Assembly (NCBI GenBank): GCA_004794655.1
Contig: SMMW01000145.1
Coordinates: forward strand, 936,501-1,000,500
DNA length: 64,000 nucleotides
Source: Marisa cornuarietis
Lineage: Eukaryota; Mollusca; Gastropoda; Architaenioglossa; Ampullariidae
Direction of reading: 5' to 3'
Each line of letters opens with the position of its first letter. Within the stretch, counting starts at the first letter, position 1. Below the pieces are notes generated by a model that ran no database searches, was not told where the DNA came from, and saw only the letters and a program-made list of their open reading frames with translations. A program made the translations under genes and the position numbers. Positions 60,679 to 64,000 of the stretch are shown here, one piece after another.

Positions 60679-63600
60679 CTATGATGGGGAGCCGGTGTCA
60701 TCGTTGAGGGCCTGCTCTAAAGTGCCAACAGTTGCTTCACCTGAGAGGAGGATGACAGTGTTTAGCCTGATATTCGTGTCACGGAAGATCTGGTCAATTA
60801 TCATTGTAGAGGACACAGAGTCCAGGCCATGGTCGGCCAGATTGGTGTCAATTGTCAGCAGTGACTGATCCACCGCTAACACCCTGCTGACTAGTTCCCG
60901 GACATAGGAACGATACAGCTCCATGCGTACTGCAGGGTCTTTTGTTTTGGCCGACGCCATGTCATTACGGTTGCCAAAGCTCGACATTTTTGCATCTGAT
61001 GATGAAGGCAAGTGAAAGCGTTGAAGCAAAGGTTGCATTTTAGTGGCATGAAGTCCATCTAAGTATCGCTTTTCGTCCAGTTTGATTGGTGCGCAGTGCG
61101 GCAAGTTCAGCATCAGAAGACTAAGAAAGTTTTCGTCGATCTCAGATTCTGTCATGAGAACGAACCCTAAGGATTCAAGTTTACGCTGAGCTTTTTCCTT
61201 GTCCTCAAGTAGTCCGGTCGCTAGTGGACCCCAGCTAAAGGACTGAGCAGACAAGCCGAGATGTCGCCTGTAGTAGGCTAAGCCATCTAAAAAGGCATTT
61301 CCTGCTGCGTAGTTTGCTTGCCCATGGTTGCCTAGAACGGATGCTGCAGATGACTGCACCACGAAAATGTCCAGATGCAGGTTTTTGGTGAGAAGATGAA
61401 AATTCCATGCACCTTTGACCTTAGTCGCTAAAGCTTCGTCAAACTGATCTTTGGTCATTGAAGGGAAAGCACCATCCCTAACCAGAGCGGCTCCAAAGAA
61501 AACGCCTTTCAATGGAGCGCTATTAAATCTTTCTCCAATGTTGGACAAGGCTTTATCGACTTCGTCGAATTTGGTGACATCAGCCTGGAAAAAGTGGATA
61601 ATGCACTGGAACTGGTTTGAGATTTTCTCGATGTCTGAATTGCGTGCTGCCGACGGTGTTCTTCTCTGGATTATTGCAATGTTCCTCGCTCCATGTCTGG
61701 CGAGGAACTTCACACAGATCCAGCCTAGTCCGGTAAGTCCCCCAACGACGATGTACACAGCGCTTGGGCTAAACATATTTTGAGAGTCAGCTTTGACGGA
61801 CATGTTATTGAAATTCAGTTCTGTGAATGACAACATCCTGGTGAGCCGGTCGACGTAAAACTCAGAATCAGATGCATCGGCTCTTTCAAAAGAATGCATG
61901 TACCGAGAGATTCTTGACAAAGTTTCTGCGTCTTGTTTTGTAAGCCACGCCTTTACTTCTGGAACAATCCTTTTAAGCTTAGAAATTTGAAATAACAGTT
62001 GTGTATCAATAGTTTTGATTTCAACTTCGGGATTAACACAGTTAAGGTAAGCAAGTGCCTCAGGAGTTAAAAGAGCAGCGCAGGTAACAAGACGTTTGGC
62101 GTTTGGCCACCGTCTGACTAACGTGGACATCACGTCTCTGTCGAGCAGAATGAAAGAAAGAACCGTGTCGGATTGAATATTCACAGACTTCAGATTTCGA
62201 GACTCTTCAATGTTTACTTGTCTTGTTCTATTGTCTGTCTCCAATTTCCTTGTCATGACACGTGCGAGTCCCACGTGATTGTCAGAGACCAGTATGGTGA
62301 TGTAAGCAGTAGAAACTTTCTCAGAAAGCGCAAACAATAGAACGAGCTTCGTCAAGTCCCCCAGGTGATAGTCTGGAATCATTGAGGCTGGTACCGTTGT
62401 TTCTGGAGAAACTGACACCCTAGTTCTAACCTGAACGAGACAGCAAGCGACTGTCCTTGCTTCGTCTTGTGCCGACTGATCAACTGTTTCGATGGCAAAC
62501 ACTGATCCTTTCTTAAAACCATCACCGACTTCATCAGGAACTATGGTGGCATCAGTAAGAGAAGGTGACGGTAGTGCAAAGGTTCCGTTAATGATGAATT
62601 TGGAAGCAGCATTATTCACAGGGGCTGCAGCTTTGACACCAAAAAACGTGGATAAACCGTTTGCATCCCCTGACACTACCAGGAAGTCTTCGTCTTCATC
62701 GCACGATGTGTCCCTAAGCAAGGGTACACTAGTGTACTTGTCAATGCGCTTCACCCGATTTACATAAATCTCTTCTCTCGTGATCAGAAATTCTGAGTTG
62801 TCCCGCAGTTTGCAAGACTTTGAAAGACTTTGAGCCATGAGGCTGAAGAACTCGGAGCTTGTATGTTCCGCCGGGACGTGAAGGTCGACTATGGCCAGGC
62901 GGGGATACACATTCTCATCCTGAGCAGTTCTCATCATGCCCCAGATACTTGTTGCAGCCGGACTCACCTGGATTTGCTCGAAAGATGTTTCAACATTCAA
63001 CCATGCTCTAAATGTGCAGATATAAACCGGCATGAAAAATTTCAAGTCACGTGCATGTCTCAACACGCTGTGAACAGTACCACAAGTATTGAGCACCAGG
63101 TTATTAAGGTCGTCGCATGTCATTTCCTCGGAGACCTCGGTGTGACACACAACCACAATGGCAGGAGCTTGACTTGCTTCTTGCATCAGAGTCCTGACCT
63201 CCTGGTGAATCTCGTCCCAGTCCCTGGCATGATCAGTGTGGCAGACATACTTGACATTTTCTACCTCACTTTCTTTAGGACCTGTTTTTAAGTGTAGGAT
63301 GAAGGCCTCTGCAGAGATGGGCATGTCTGCCACCCACGTTTCACAAACGCGGATCCATTCCATTCCCATAAGCATTGGGAGACCAGAGTGATCCTCCACG
63401 TGGATTCTGATAAACACAAACTCATCCACAGTAGCTAGGACAAGTCCCTGTGTGGACAGGAGGGTCAGCTTGTAGCTTGCACGTTTGCCGTCGTCACGAA
63501 GAAAGCGAGAATGAACGTACATGACTGTTTCCATGGCACCGAAGACCTTCAGCCCTGTCACTGACCCAGGAAGAAACTTCAGTTGCTCAGTGTCGTTACT

Positions 63601-63937
63601 GTTGTTTATGATCACAACAGACTGAAACATGGCGTCCAGTACACAGGGGTGTATGGTGGTACTGATAAAGTCCTTGCATACTTCTGAGACGACCTTGATT
63701 TGAGCAAGACATTCGCCTTCACCTCGGTAGGCCTTTTCTAAAAGAGAAAATGTCTGGCCATACTGGAAACCCAGACGCTTCAGCGACGTATAAATGTCAT
63801 TTTTATCTACAGGATCAGGACAGTTATCTCGAATCTGCTGCAGGTTGATGGAGAGCTTACCTGTTTGTACGACAGGGCGCCATTCAATGTAAATTTTCGC
63901 AAAATCCCGCTCATGTTTCTTGACTGACAGTTGAATG

Positions 63938-63980
<43 letters not shown>

Positions 63981-64000
63981 CAATAGGCTTTGTTTTCTTA
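60679..64000 (-). CDS. Second type I polyketide synthase, C-terminal part (DH to ACP), paralogue of the first; continues beyond base 64000
   Basis: The frame is open from the right edge (codon-aligned at 63999) to a stop at 60679, about 1,106 visible residues. It is collinear with the first PKS: DH second half (D and Q in VLDAMFQ), the KR-type structural segment (TSIWGMMRTAQDE), the degenerate ER segment (VPASMIPDYHLGDLTKLV), KR with VVGGLTGLGW, the catalytic Ser in VVQSSAAS, Tyr in GQANYAAGN and the Lys in ATKVKGAW, and ACP with phosphopantetheine Ser in HGLDSVS. It likewise ends straight after the ACP, with no thioesterase. A 13-residue poly-Gln run interrupts the DH. KS, AT and the DH catalytic His lie outside the window, presumably upstream as in copy 1. 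Substitutions are spread along the length and the frame is intact, consistent with both copies being under selection. Confidence 0.9.
63940..63980. repeat. In-frame (CAA)n microsatellite in the second PKS
   Basis: Thirteen CAA codons on the minus strand encode poly-Gln. At the matching place the first PKS has 'TGNKHKLQMSIRK' without a Gln run, so this expansion is specific to copy 2. Confidence 0.95.

Overview
The window looks like nuclear DNA of a marine invertebrate, most likely a mollusc and probably a gastropod. It is AT-rich. Genes are split by GT-AG introns. It is crowded with microsatellites, LINE fragments, a tRNA-derived SINE, and Tc1 and piggyBac relics. Its multidomain genes are of kinds expanded in lophotrochozoans. 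The species call is inference. No bacterial operon, CRISPR array, rRNA gene or intact tRNA gene was seen.

Layout. (1) 1-5602, minus strand: the 5' part of a gene joining a KH-like domain, a PD-(D/E)XK nuclease-like domain and a P-loop NTPase, running off the left edge. (2) 5603-16866: a gene-poor stretch with a ~68-bp minisatellite, a degenerate telomere-like array, a decayed Tc1-like transposon and two diverged copies of a block of more than 1 kb. (3) 16867-26894, minus strand: a complete type I polyketide synthase, reconstructed from seven exons whose phases all agree, giving 2,116 aa. (4) 27849-32549: a piggyBac relic followed by an almost complete RTE-like LINE with a candidate target-site duplication. 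(5) 32550-41030: microsatellites, LINE 3' fragments and two convergent decayed ORFs of a transposon-associated family. (6) 44281-52766, minus strand: a four-exon Patched-domain (RND superfamily) membrane protein of 846 aa. (7) 53000-60678: intergenic DNA with a SINE and dispersed repeats. (8) 60679-64000, minus strand: the 3' part of a second, paralogous PKS that continues past the right edge.

The most interesting feature is the PKS - Patched/RND transporter-like protein - PKS arrangement, all on one strand within about 47 kb. Both PKSs have an AT/DH/KR/ACP type body (copy 2 is visible from the DH onward), carry a degenerate enoylreductase-like segment, and stop straight after the ACP with no thioesterase. 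The layout recalls mycobacterial pks-mmpL loci, where an RND-family transporter handles the PKS lipid product. Whether this is a functional animal cluster or chance linkage is not decidable from sequence alone.
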